Shown piece after piece: positions 8,705 to 17,038 of a DNA stretch of 64,000 nucleotides. The notes under the pieces were generated by a model that was given only the letters and a program-made list of their open reading frames with translations, had not been told where the DNA came from and did no database searches. The DNA is from Cryobacterium adonitolivorans. Lineage in GTDB: Bacteria > Actinomycetota > Actinomycetes > Actinomycetales > Microbacteriaceae. Positions within the stretch are counted from its first letter, which is position 1. Every line of letters begins with the position of its first letter. The translations under genes were made by a program, and so were the position numbers. Location of the stretch: positions 64,956-128,955 of the forward strand of contig NZ_SOFL01000002.1 in NCBI RefSeq assembly GCF_004402695.1, given 5' to 3'.

Positions 8705-9811
8705 CTACATCCACTTTTTACGCCGGAACGTCAGATAGAGAGTCAGGGCGAATGTGACCATTCCGCCGACGGCGAGCGGGTAGCCGAATGCCCAGTGCAA
8801 CTCCGGCATCTCGTCGAAGTTCATGCCGTAGACAGCGGCGATCAGCGTGGGGGCGAAAAGGATCGCGGCCCAGCCGGAGATCTTCTTCATATCTTCGTTC
8901 TGCCGTTGAGCCACTAACGTCGCGTTCACGCTGAGGATTTGCGACAGGGCGTCCCTGAGCTCGAAGTCCCGGGCCTCGGCGCGGGCAAGATGGTCCGCAA
9001 CGTCCTGCAAATAGGTCTGAAGCGGTTCGGGAATGCCGTAGCGATCGAACCCCTTCCGAAGCGACTCGATCACGTCGGTTAGCGATGAGGTCGCGTGCTG
9101 CAGGTCGATGACCTCCTGGCTCAATCGGTAGATCCGCTCGGCGACAGCGGCATCTCCGCTGAACACCTGGCGTTCAATCTGTTCCTTGTCGATGGCGAGT
9201 CCGCGCAGCACCGGCGTGTAGCCGTCGACGATGGCATCGAGCAGCCGGTACAGCACCGCTTCCGGACCAAGCCTGAGCAGGTCCTCATCATTGAGTAGGG
9301 TGTGGTCGGCCACGTCTGTGGCGTTGTTGGGCAGGTGCGCCTCATCGGAGCCATCGATCCAGCGCCCGTCCTGGCAGAGCACCGCAATCGCGTGCGGTCG
9401 AACCAAAACGTGGAACTCGGAAAAGTCGACGTCTTCGGCCTCGTCCAGGTACCTCGCCGAGCGCACCACCATATAGAGCACGTCGCCGTAACGCTCCAGC
9501 TTCGGCCGCTGGCCGGCGTGCTGCAGGTCCTCGACCAGGAGCGGATGCAGACCCCAGGCCTCGGCCAGTTCGTCGACGTCTTCCGGCGTGGGGGCCGGGA
9601 AGAGGCAGAGCGCGATTCGGTCCGGTCCCGCCTGGGCGAACGCGAGCGCGTCTAAGATGGTCGCATCTGCCGGCGCCACGGAGAGCCGGCCGTCGATGAC
9701 GTAGCGGGTGCGTCGGGTCGTCGCGGATAGCGGCGGATGCTGGCCGCTACCGCTTCGGCGGAACAGTCGGCCCCGTTGCGCCGTTGCGCCGTCATTCTGT
9801 CGTTGAGACAT
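8705..9811 (-). CDS. corA: CorA-family magnesium/cobalt transporter
   Basis: This 368-residue divalent-cation channel has a long acidic cytoplasmic N-terminal domain. Two C-terminal membrane helices follow, with the signature YGMNFDEMPE between them (GMN at about 329-331). The protein ends in the basic tail FRRKKWM. GMN forms the selectivity filter of the CorA pentamer. The ATG at 9811 (MSQRQ) is preferred over one 14 codons upstream because AGGGCG precedes it. It lies downstream of the CocE gene on the same strand, separated by a hairpin, so it probably has its own promoter. Confidence 0.92.
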   Translation of the reverse strand: MSQRQNDGATAQRGRLFRRSGSGQHPPLSATTRRTRYVIDGRLSVAPADATILDALAFAQAGPDRIALCLFPAPTPEDVDELAEAWGLHPLLVEDLQHAGQRPKLERYGDVLYMVVRSARYLDEAEDVDFSEFHVLVRPHAIAVLCQDGRWIDGSDEAHLPNNATDVADHTLLNDEDLLRLGPEAVLYRLLDAIVDGYTPVLRGLAIDKEQIERQVFSGDAAVAERIYRLSQEVIDLQHATSSLTDVIESLRKGFDRYGIPEPLQTYLQDVADHLARAEARDFELRDALSQILSVNATLVAQRQNEDMKKISGWAAILFAPTLIAAVYGMNFDEMPELHWAFGYPLAVGGMVTFALTLYLTFRRKKWM

Positions 9812-9879
9812 GTCGCCCTCGTTCCTCGAATCGAACGAGGTACCGCCCACCACAATACGGTTCGATTGTCTAGCTGCGA

Positions 9880-9917
9880 CTGATGCTCCCGACGACGCTA
9901 AGCCGCGGGAGCATCAG
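9880..9917 (-). terminator. Hairpin downstream of the CocE-type hydrolase gene
   Basis: Arms at 9880-9891 and 9906-9917 pair perfectly over 12 bases around a 14-base loop, starting 15 bases after the hydrolase stop. There is no clear T-run. It is likely a transcription terminator or mRNA 3'-end stabiliser. Confidence 0.6.
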
Positions 9918-9931
9918 CAGCTGCGGCCCGC

Positions 9932-11671
9932 TCAGCTGGTCGTGAGTGGGAGCTGAAGATAGGAGAGGTGCTGGCCGCCGGTGTGGATGACGTGCTGACC
10001 GGTGTTGGCGCCGGTGTACTCCCGGATCGCCGGCATCAACGTTCCGAGTAGGTTGTGGGAACTGATGATGAAACGCAGCTGCTCGCCGGGGTGGAATGCG
10101 AGACCGACGGGGAGCAGGTCGATTTCGATCTCCACGATCTCGCCGGACGCGAGCTTCTCGATGCGGTCGAAGCTGTGCGCGGGCACGTCGGCGGTGGACA
10201 GCGTCTCGTCCAGGTGGCGTGCGGACACCCGCAACCGCCCGTCGGAGCCCTTGTAGCGCAGGATCGTCGCGCCGTGATCGGTCAGGTCGTGCGCCACCGC
10301 GCTCTGGTTGGGCACGGTGAACGCCTGCAGCGGCGTCCCGTACTTGTCGAGCTTCTGCACGAGCACGAACAGGTCCATGTCGTCGGCATCGCGCGCTTCC
10401 ACCCAGAGGTGAGCCTTTGGATAGCCGGCCAACACCGTTTCTTCATCGAAGCGGATGAGGAATGACACCGCGTTCGGGTTCGCGTCAACGAGGTAGGCCG
10501 CACTGGCCTCCGCGGCCGGCGCGTCGGTGCTCAACCGGCGGGTGCCGGCGTCGAGGTAGAACTTCGTCGAGGTGACGTCGGCCGGCGGGAAGACATCTGC
10601 CTCCAGGCCCACCAGGTCGCCGCCCTCGAGGTCGAGGACCGAGAAGCGCACCCGCGGGGTGGTGTCCCATCCGTTGTCGACGCCTTTCAAGTAGTGGTCG
10701 AAGAAGCGGCGCAGGTCCTCCACGTTGGCTTCGTCGTAGTAGTCGGGCCATTCCTGGCCGTTGTGGATGCGCAGCCACTTCTCCTCCGAGGCAATCCGCC
10801 GCCAGGCGCGGAACGTTCCGGCGGTGTGCAGGGTGTTCGAGTAGCTGGCCACGATGTACGCCGGCACGGTGATCTTCTCGAAGTCGGGGATCTTGTTCTC
10901 CCACAGTTCGGTCATGAGGGGGTAGCGTTCAGCTTCGGCCAGGAGGTCTTCTTTCCGGTTCTTGCCGAAGAAGCTGCCGTCTTGGAGCTGCTGCGCGAAT
11001 CCAGTGTCGGGCATGCCGCCGCGTAGCACCAGGTCACGGTAGACGTCGCTGACGCCCTCCCACGGGTTGATGGCCACGAGGTGGGGCGGCTGCTCGGCTG
11101 CGGTGAACCATTGGGACACCGCGAGGTACGAGGTGCCGCTCATTCCGACCTTGCCGGTGCACCATTCCTGCTCGGCCAGCCACTCGATCAAGTCGTAGCA
11201 ATCGCGACCTTCCTGGCGGTCCCAGATCACGCTGTCGCCTTCGGAGTCGACCACTCCGCGGATGTCCGGGTTGCAGACCGCGTAACCCTGAGCGCACCAG
11301 TACGCCGGGTCGGGGGCCTCGAATTTTTCCAGTCCCGAGACGATTTCATTGGACAGGCCAACCAGGCCGAAGACGCCCATCACGCTGCCCGAGGTTCCCT
11401 GTCCCTTGCCGTATGGGCTCCACGCCACAATGACCGGCACCTGCGCCGTGCCGGCCGGGCGAAACACGTCAACATGGATCGTGACCCCGTCGCGGAGTGT
11501 CACGGCTACGTCTTTCTCGAACACGATGTCCACCGGCAACTCGCGGAACTGCGGCGCGACCCGGAAGCCAGCCTCCAGCGTGCGGGTGCCGGGGTCAAAA
11601 GCGGTCAGCAGACCGGTTCGGGCCGGCGGTAGCGGGTGGGACGGAACGAACATCTTTTGGTCATCGCTCAT
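9932..11671 (-). CDS. CocE/NonD family alpha/beta hydrolase
   Basis: This 579-residue hydrolase belongs to the X-Pro dipeptidyl-peptidase/cocaine-esterase (CocE/NonD) family. The N-terminal catalytic domain carries the nucleophile elbow GMSGTSYLAV (Ser at about 181), preceded by the WSPYGKG oxyanion region and DIRGVVDSEG. A C-terminal jelly-roll domain follows (from about residue 350), including the typical PVGLAFHPGEQLRFIISSHN stretch. Such enzymes cleave esters or acyl-amino bonds. The ATG at 11671 has GAGGAG upstream. It is divergent from a TetR regulator with a perfect inverted repeat between them, so it is probably repressed by that protein. The substrate is unknown. Confidence 0.88.
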   Translation of the reverse strand: MSDDQKMFVPSHPLPPARTGLLTAFDPGTRTLEAGFRVAPQFRELPVDIVFEKDVAVTLRDGVTIHVDVFRPAGTAQVPVIVAWSPYGKGQGTSGSVMGVFGLVGLSNEIVSGLEKFEAPDPAYWCAQGYAVCNPDIRGVVDSEGDSVIWDRQEGRDCYDLIEWLAEQEWCTGKVGMSGTSYLAVSQWFTAAEQPPHLVAINPWEGVSDVYRDLVLRGGMPDTGFAQQLQDGSFFGKNRKEDLLAEAERYPLMTELWENKIPDFEKITVPAYIVASYSNTLHTAGTFRAWRRIASEEKWLRIHNGQEWPDYYDEANVEDLRRFFDHYLKGVDNGWDTTPRVRFSVLDLEGGDLVGLEADVFPPADVTSTKFYLDAGTRRLSTDAPAAEASAAYLVDANPNAVSFLIRFDEETVLAGYPKAHLWVEARDADDMDLFVLVQKLDKYGTPLQAFTVPNQSAVAHDLTDHGATILRYKGSDGRLRVSARHLDETLSTADVPAHSFDRIEKLASGEIVEIEIDLLPVGLAFHPGEQLRFIISSHNLLGTLMPAIREYTGANTGQHVIHTGGQHLSYLQLPLTTS

Positions 11672-11747
11672 GGCGAGCTCCTCTTGTCTCGTGACCCAGG
11701 GACCTTTTTCTCGGATCGGTGCGAGCGTACGCTCATTCGAACAGAAA

Positions 11748-11763
11748 CTCAACGCTTGTTGAG
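11748..11763. promoter_or_regulatory. Candidate TetR operator
   Basis: CTCAACGCTTGTTGAG is a perfect inverted repeat (6-base arms, 4-base spacer) lying 30 bases before the TetR start and 76 bases before the divergent hydrolase start. This is the usual size and place of a TetR operator that controls both genes. Confidence 0.55.
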
Positions 11764-11793
11764 AAACTATTGACGGACGGGTAGGGTCGACCT

Positions 11794-12399
11794 ATGACAG
11801 ACCACAACGCTCTAGATTCGACGCCCCGTCGGGGGCGGCGCCCCGGCGCCTCGAATACCCGCCCGGCGATCCTCGAGGCCGCCCGGGCCCGGTTCGCCAG
11901 CGACGGGTTCGCCGCCAGCACGATTCGACTCATCGCCTCAGACGCCTCGGTCGACGCGTCCCAGGTGATGCAGTTCTATCGCTCGAAAGACGAACTCTTC
12001 GCCGCGGTAATGGCAATCCCGCCGGTCGCCCTTGATCGATTCAGCACTGCGTTCGAGGGTCCTGACGAGCATCTAGGTGAGCGCGTCGTGCGCGCCTACC
12101 TGGGGGCGTGGGAAGGCGAACCCGAGGAATCGGAACCGCTGATGGCGATGCTGCGCGGTGCCATCGTCAACGAAAGCGCGAGCGCACAATTGCGCAGCTT
12201 CATCGAGGCGCGGCTGCTCGAGGGCACCAGCGGACGCGCTGATGCCGACGCCGCGCTGCGCGCTGGCCTCGCGTCAGCCATGCTTGTCGGCATCGTGACA
12301 GGACGGAAGATAATCGGGGTGCCGACCCTTGTCGCGGCGGGAACAGACGAGCTCGTCGCTATGGTCGGCCCGGCCATCCAACAGATCCTTGTGCCCTAA
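11794..12399 (+). CDS. TetR-family transcriptional regulator
   Basis: This 201-residue repressor has an N-terminal TetR helix-turn-helix (about residues 22-70): ILEAARARFASDGFAASTIRLIASDASV followed by a recognition helix near QVMQFYRSKDELF. The C-terminal ligand domain looks like TetR_C of the QacR/AcrR-like group. It is divergent from the CocE hydrolase and probably senses a substrate or product of it. The first Met lies close to promoter-like sequence and no strong ribosome-binding site is seen, so the mRNA could have a very short leader. Confidence 0.9.
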   Translation: MTDHNALDSTPRRGRRPGASNTRPAILEAARARFASDGFAASTIRLIASDASVDASQVMQFYRSKDELFAAVMAIPPVALDRFSTAFEGPDEHLGERVVRAYLGAWEGEPEESEPLMAMLRGAIVNESASAQLRSFIEARLLEGTSGRADADAALRAGLASAMLVGIVTGRKIIGVPTLVAAGTDELVAMVGPAIQQILVP

Positions 12400-12645
12400 C
12401 CGCTCACCGGTGTCACCAGGCGGTACTGACCCGCGATAAACAAAAGCGAGGGCCGCTGTGAGATCAGTAACCCGCATACCTGATCGGTATTGGACCCGGC
12501 TTTTGGATACTCGCGCTAATAGATTGCATTGTTTTTGCCTGCTGGCCCGGGTTTCAGCTTGCTGTCTGTTTGAGAAATCGATGAACCCGAGTACCTTTGA
12601 GGAGCGGCTGAATGGTTCGGCGGCGTGCTCGGGGGAGGACACGTG

Positions 12646-13023
12646 GTGGTGGATCCAGTCGCTGCAAACGAGGCAAAGCACAGTATTGAAATGAGTGATG
12701 GCGGGCTTCTCCATCTGCGCTGGCTGCCCGGGGTCCACATTCAGGTCGAGGACGCTCGGGCCGCGATGGCGAAAGTCAACGAGGTCTGCCAGCAGGAAGA
12801 GCATGCCTTGCTCGTCGATATGGCAGCAGTCGGTTCGGTTAGCCGTGAGGCCAGGGCTGTGTGGTCCATTCCCTGCAGCGCCTCACGCATTGCTCTGTTA
12901 GGCGAATCGCCTGTAGACCGGGTCCTGGCGAACTTCTTCCTCGGTGTGCACGTCCCGCCTTGTCCGACTCGATTTTTTACATCGCGCAGCGAGGCCATGG
13001 ACTGGCTTAGTGCCCATGCGTGA
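12646..13023 (+). CDS. STAS/SEC14-like small protein (DUF7793 type)
   Basis: This protein of about 125 residues resembles the STAS-like proteins found in Arthrobacter and relatives. Recognisable pieces are SIEMSDGGLLHLRW, LLVDMAAVGSVSREAR, SRIALLGESPVDRVLANFFLG and PTRFFTSRSEAMDWL. The fold (SpoIIAA/STAS-like) usually mediates protein interaction; no catalytic site is visible. GGGGGAGGA at 12631-12639 supports a GTG at 12646 or 12649; longer starts at 12625 or 12643 are possible. It lies upstream of a GGDEF-EAL protein on the same strand, which suggests a shared signalling role. Confidence 0.7.
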   Translation: MVDPVAANEAKHSIEMSDGGLLHLRWLPGVHIQVEDARAAMAKVNEVCQQEEHALLVDMAAVGSVSREARAVWSIPCSASRIALLGESPVDRVLANFFLGVHVPPCPTRFFTSRSEAMDWLSAHA

Positions 13024-13238
13024 GCGCCGGGAAGTGCTGCCTGCCGCGCAGGCGCCTTCGGGTGGGTACTCCTCGTGGTGGAGTATCGACAGTGGGCCCG
13101 CACATCGGAGGTTGCTGGTGACCGCAGCATTCAGGTCGTGACAGATCGATTCAGGGCGACCCCGGGGCAGTTGCCAGGTCTTCAGCCGGGGTCTGCAACG
13201 GGCCAGACTTCCCGTCGTAAATTGCACCTTTGGACGAT

Positions 13239-14777
13239 ATGAGCTCGGGAAAGGCCGCTGAGGACTCGCGCCTGCAGCAGTTGGTGGAGTGCATTGTCCG
13301 GTTGGCTGCCGGGGAGCTGCACACACGCATGAAAACTTCGGAACGCCGGGATGACATCGATGCTGTCATCACGGGTGTCAACCTGCTCGCGGAGGAACTC
13401 GACCATATTTACTCTGATTTGGAACGGCGGGTTGCCGACCGTACGGCCATGTTGGGTCGAGCGCAGGCTGAGCTGGAACAGATGGCCAAGACGGACGCCT
13501 TAACAGGCCTTGCGAATAGGACCCTGCTCAACGAGCGGATCCAGCAGGCGATCCTGGCCAGTGCGGACAGCGGGAAAGCCCCGGCCGTGCTTGTGCTGGA
13601 TCTGGATTCTTTCAAGGCCATAAATGACACTCTGGGTCATGGTGCCGGTGACGCCGTGCTGGTCGAGGTTGCCAAGCGTCTCCGGTCCGCCGTCAGGGTC
13701 ACCGATACAGTGGCCCGTCTGGGTGGGGATGAATTTGCCATCGTCATCACCGAGGCCACGGAAGAGGAGATCCTGCAAGTTGCGCACCGGGCATCCGTGC
13801 AACTGCAGGAGAGCGTGCGTATTGGAACCGAAACGGTCTGGGCAATGGCCAGCATCGGGGTTTGCATCGGCACGCCGGGGTATCCGTCCGAGGCGCTGCT
13901 GCGCGATGCTGACATCGCCATGTATCAGGCGAAGGAGCAGGGTCGCAACAACGTCCAGCTCTTCCACCCCGATATGCTCGACGCTGTCCGGGAACGCTCA
14001 CGCATAACCGCCGAACTGCGCAGCGCTGTTGCCGGCGGCGAGCTGGCACTGCGGTACCAGCCGGTAGTCGAATTGGCCTCCGGCAGGGTCATAGGCATCG
14101 AAGCCCTCCTTCGGTGGCACCATCCCGTGCGCGGAATTATCATGCCGGACAGCTTCATCCGCATCGCGGAAGAAACCGGCCTGATCCTCGAGCTGGGGCG
14201 GTGGGTGCTGCATGAAGGAGTCGCCCAGATGGGACGCTGGAGCGAAACCGCACCTGACTTGACGGACTTCCGTCTGCACATCAATCTTTCCGCCGCCGAA
14301 CTGCTTCGCAGTGATCTGCTGGACGATATCAGGGAAACGTTGGACCGGCATCACGTGGCTCCGCGGCGTTTGGTTTTGGAAATCACCGAGACCGTGCTGA
14401 TGTCCAGGGGAACGGCGGAAGAACAGGTCTTCAGCGGGCTGCGGGACATGGGCGTGGGGCTGCAAATTGACGACTTCGGTACCGGCTATTCGTCCATCAG
14501 CTATCTCCGGTCGCTTCCCGCGGACACGGTGAAGGTCGACCAATCTCTGATTCAGGACATGGGCTCGGACCCGCAACAGCTGAAATTCATTGCTGCCATT
14601 CTTCAGCTGATTTCCTCTGCGGGACTTAGGGCGATCGTGGAAGGCATCGAAACCGCCGAGCAGGCGATCCAGTTGCAGGCCATGGGTTGCCTTTACGGGC
14701 AAGGCTATTACTACAGCTACCCGCTGCCGCCCTCACAGGTACCGGATCGGCTCCGGAGTCTCGCGCAGCGTCGGTAG
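13239..14777 (+). CDS. GGDEF-EAL cyclic-di-GMP turnover protein
   Basis: This 512-residue cytoplasmic protein both looks able to make and to degrade c-di-GMP. A short HAMP-like helical segment (about 10-75) leads into GGDEF (intact GGDEF at 162-166). The inhibitory-site motif RVTD sits at 153-156, exactly five residues before it. The EAL domain has EALLRW (288-293), NLSAAEL, EITET (381-385), DDFGTGYSS (411-419), VKVDQ and VEGIET, so the metal and catalytic residues appear complete. The ATG at 13239 is chosen; a TTG three codons upstream is possible. There is no membrane segment or sensor domain, so its input may come from the STAS-like neighbour. Confidence 0.92.
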   Translation: MSSGKAAEDSRLQQLVECIVRLAAGELHTRMKTSERRDDIDAVITGVNLLAEELDHIYSDLERRVADRTAMLGRAQAELEQMAKTDALTGLANRTLLNERIQQAILASADSGKAPAVLVLDLDSFKAINDTLGHGAGDAVLVEVAKRLRSAVRVTDTVARLGGDEFAIVITEATEEEILQVAHRASVQLQESVRIGTETVWAMASIGVCIGTPGYPSEALLRDADIAMYQAKEQGRNNVQLFHPDMLDAVRERSRITAELRSAVAGGELALRYQPVVELASGRVIGIEALLRWHHPVRGIIMPDSFIRIAEETGLILELGRWVLHEGVAQMGRWSETAPDLTDFRLHINLSAAELLRSDLLDDIRETLDRHHVAPRRLVLEITETVLMSRGTAEEQVFSGLRDMGVGLQIDDFGTGYSSISYLRSLPADTVKVDQSLIQDMGSDPQQLKFIAAILQLISSAGLRAIVEGIETAEQAIQLQAMGCLYGQGYYYSYPLPPSQVPDRLRSLAQRR

Positions 14778-14786
14778 AGTTAGGGC

Positions 14787-15575
14787 ATGCCAAAGCTTTG
14801 GGAACAGATGCTGCTTGTCCCAACAGTAGTACGCCTCACTTCCCGGGTACCGAGAGACCCGGCGGCCGCGTGGGATGGGTACTGGCGCAAAATCCACACC
14901 ACCGGCCGTTCCGGAGACGTGCTGTGGGACTCCGGATCCCGGACCGAGCATGCGCAGTACTCCGACGCCGTCGTAGCCCACTTTGATCCGGCTCTTCCGG
15001 TGATTGACGTCGGGTGTGGCAACGGAACCAACACCCGCTGGCTTGCCGGTCTTTTTCCAAGCGTGCTCGGCATCGATGTCTCAACCGGCGCGGTCGAGTT
15101 GGCGAAGAGGGAAGCTGAAGGCGTCCAGAACGCCGACTTCATGGTCATGGATGCTGCGGGAGTAGGTGCGGGAGAGCAGCTGTTGGAGCGGATGGGTCCT
15201 GCCAACGTTTTCGTCCGCGGAGTCTTTCACGTCCTGAAACCCGACAAACAGTCCAGCCTGGCTGCCAACCTTCGAACCGTGATCGGGCGCAGCGGCCGGG
15301 TGTTCCTCGCCGAAACCAACTTCCAAGGAAACAGCCTCGCCTACCTGCAGCAGCTGGGCGCCACCCCGCGAAGCATGCCTCGGCAATTGCAGAGCGCCCT
15401 GGAAAACCTGCCCCGCCCCGGGCGTTTCGGCGCCCAGGAACGGCAGAGCATATTTTCGGATTCGGACTGGCAGTTGATCGCCGACGGGCCGGTGAACATC
15501 GAAGTGGTCCCGATGAAATCCGCCGGTCTTTCGCAGCAGGTTCCGGGATATTTCGCCCTTCTGGCCGGCAAGTAA
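14787..15575 (+). CDS. Class I SAM-dependent methyltransferase
   Basis: This 262-residue protein has the SAM-binding motif I VIDVGCGNGTNTRWLAG (about residues 72-88) and a second acidic motif in VLGIDVS. Motif IV is replaced by NVFVRGVFHVL. The N-terminus GYWRKIHTTGRSGDVLWD resembles methyltransferases of the thiopurine/tellurite-like or Methyltransf_25 group. The acceptor cannot be predicted. It starts 9 bases after the GGDEF-EAL stop and is probably cotranscribed with it, although a functional link is not obvious. Confidence 0.82.
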   Translation: MPKLWEQMLLVPTVVRLTSRVPRDPAAAWDGYWRKIHTTGRSGDVLWDSGSRTEHAQYSDAVVAHFDPALPVIDVGCGNGTNTRWLAGLFPSVLGIDVSTGAVELAKREAEGVQNADFMVMDAAGVGAGEQLLERMGPANVFVRGVFHVLKPDKQSSLAANLRTVIGRSGRVFLAETNFQGNSLAYLQQLGATPRSMPRQLQSALENLPRPGRFGAQERQSIFSDSDWQLIADGPVNIEVVPMKSAGLSQQVPGYFALLAGK

Positions 15576-15784
15576 ATCTGGCGAACATCCGCCCTGAGCG
15601 TCAGACGGCGGACGTGCTCTGAGGTACGGGCCCTGACACGTAGGAACATCCCTTTCTCCGAACCCCGCTCACGTCGAGGGTCTCCCGCGTTACGTGTTGA
15701 AGGGTTCAAGAGGCGACGATTTCGAACCTTTTCGGTGAACAAGAATTTCCCATCAGAATCGGGGCTCGATACTACTGTTGCCGT

Positions 15785-16441
15785 ATGGTCACAAACGATC
15801 CGCTGCCCAACCACCCCGCTCCGGATAACCCGTCAGGGAAGCTGATTCTCTTGCGCCACGGGGAGACGGAGTGGTCGAAGGATGGCAAACACACTGGGCT
15901 CACGGATATTCCGCTCACTGCCCGGGGAGAGGGACTTGCCCGCGGCGCGGGCAGGCTAGTGGCCGGTTACGATTTCTCGCTCGTGCTGACCTCGCCGCTG
16001 CAGCGTGCGCGACGCACTGCTGAGCTCGCTGGCCTTCATGCCGACGTCGATCCGTTTCTCGTTGAGTGGGACTACGGCGGGTACGAGGGGCGCACGACGC
16101 GCGACATCCGCAGCGAGCTCGGCTACAACTGGAGCGCATTCACCCACGGCGTGATTCGTGGTGAAACCCCTGGTGAAACGGTCGAGGAGGTCGCCGCCCG
16201 CGCATCGCGGGTGCTCACGCGGGTGCTGCCAGCGATGGTGGAGGGAGATGTCGCTCTGATCGCGCACGGCCATTTCCTGCGCATCCTGACCGCCGTGTAC
16301 CTGCGAATGGCTCCTCGATTCGGTGCTCAAATCACCCTGGATGCTGGATCAGTCTCCGTGCTCAGCTTCTACCGTGAGCAGCCAGCCATCTTGTCTTGGA
16401 ACTACGGGGCCGAACTGCCTATGGTGCCCTCAGAGTCCTAA
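15785..16441 (+). CDS. Histidine phosphatase family protein
   Basis: This 218-residue phosphatase of the phosphoglycerate-mutase superfamily has LLRHGETEWSKDGKHTG with the nucleophile His near residue 25. The acid region VEWDYGGYEG and the second His in LIAHGHFLRIL are also present. The ALIAHGHF and DYGGYEG forms are typical of actinobacterial acid or broad-specificity phosphatases. A 16-residue polar Pro-rich tail precedes the domain. The gene stands alone, 209 bases after the methyltransferase. The gap holds an imperfect hairpin (15588-15613) but no other clear signal. Confidence 0.88.
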   Translation: MVTNDPLPNHPAPDNPSGKLILLRHGETEWSKDGKHTGLTDIPLTARGEGLARGAGRLVAGYDFSLVLTSPLQRARRTAELAGLHADVDPFLVEWDYGGYEGRTTRDIRSELGYNWSAFTHGVIRGETPGETVEEVAARASRVLTRVLPAMVEGDVALIAHGHFLRILTAVYLRMAPRFGAQITLDAGSVSVLSFYREQPAILSWNYGAELPMVPSES

Positions 16442-16554
16442 GACGCGAACCAAGCGGCATGCGTGGGGTGGGGCTTTGGGCTTCTCTTGCGTCGCTGGAT
16501 CTGTTGGCGCAAGGTGAAATAGAGCCGGCAGCGGCGGCGATTGCGGCCCGTGAA

Positions 16555-16749
16555 TCACACGCCCCGCAGTAGCCAGTCATTGTCGGGGTTCCTGCCACCT
16601 TCGGGGTCGGGTTCATCCGAAGCAGGGACCGACGTGGTCTGCTGGTCCGCGGGTACCCGAGCCGGGAGGGCTCGCCAGCGGTCCAGCGGGACGGACCCAT
16701 CTGGCGCACGCTCGACACCTCGAACGCTCTCGTCCGCGTCCCCGACCAT
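16555..16749 (-). CDS. Small hypothetical protein (64 residues)
   Basis: This short polar, acidic protein ends in RNPDNDWLLRGV and belongs to no family I recognise. It is kept because GGAAGGGAG lies just before the ATG at 16749, a good ribosome-binding site, and because the composition is protein-like (no stop-poor GC bias in the third position alone). It lies between convergent and divergent larger genes in an otherwise empty 600-base stretch. It could be a chance frame. Confidence 0.45.
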   Translation of the reverse strand: MVGDADESVRGVERAPDGSVPLDRWRALPARVPADQQTTSVPASDEPDPEGGRNPDNDWLLRGV

Positions 16750-17038
16750 GTTGCTCCCTTCCAGCATGTTTTAGCCTTCGTTGTCTAGCTGCGCCGCCGC
16801 CCATGTTCGCCGCTGAGCATACGCCCGCTGAGCAGCAGGGCCGCCCATTGTCCGCGCTCCGAGACTCCGCGGTAGGAATCACTACCGGTCGACGCGATAC
16901 AGGAATTCTGCATGCGGATTTATCACAAATTTGCGTTGACGCGAGTAGTGTGACGGTGCCCGGGAGCGATCGGTCCACGGCTTGGAACCCGCGCTGGGAT
17001 CGAAAAGTGTGTATACCCGGAACGAAACGAGGTGCACC

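Noticed and set aside
13067-13085. Hairpin before the GGDEF-EAL gene as a possible c-di-GMP riboswitch
   Set aside because: It is a plain 6-base stem; the conserved GEMM loop sequences are not present.
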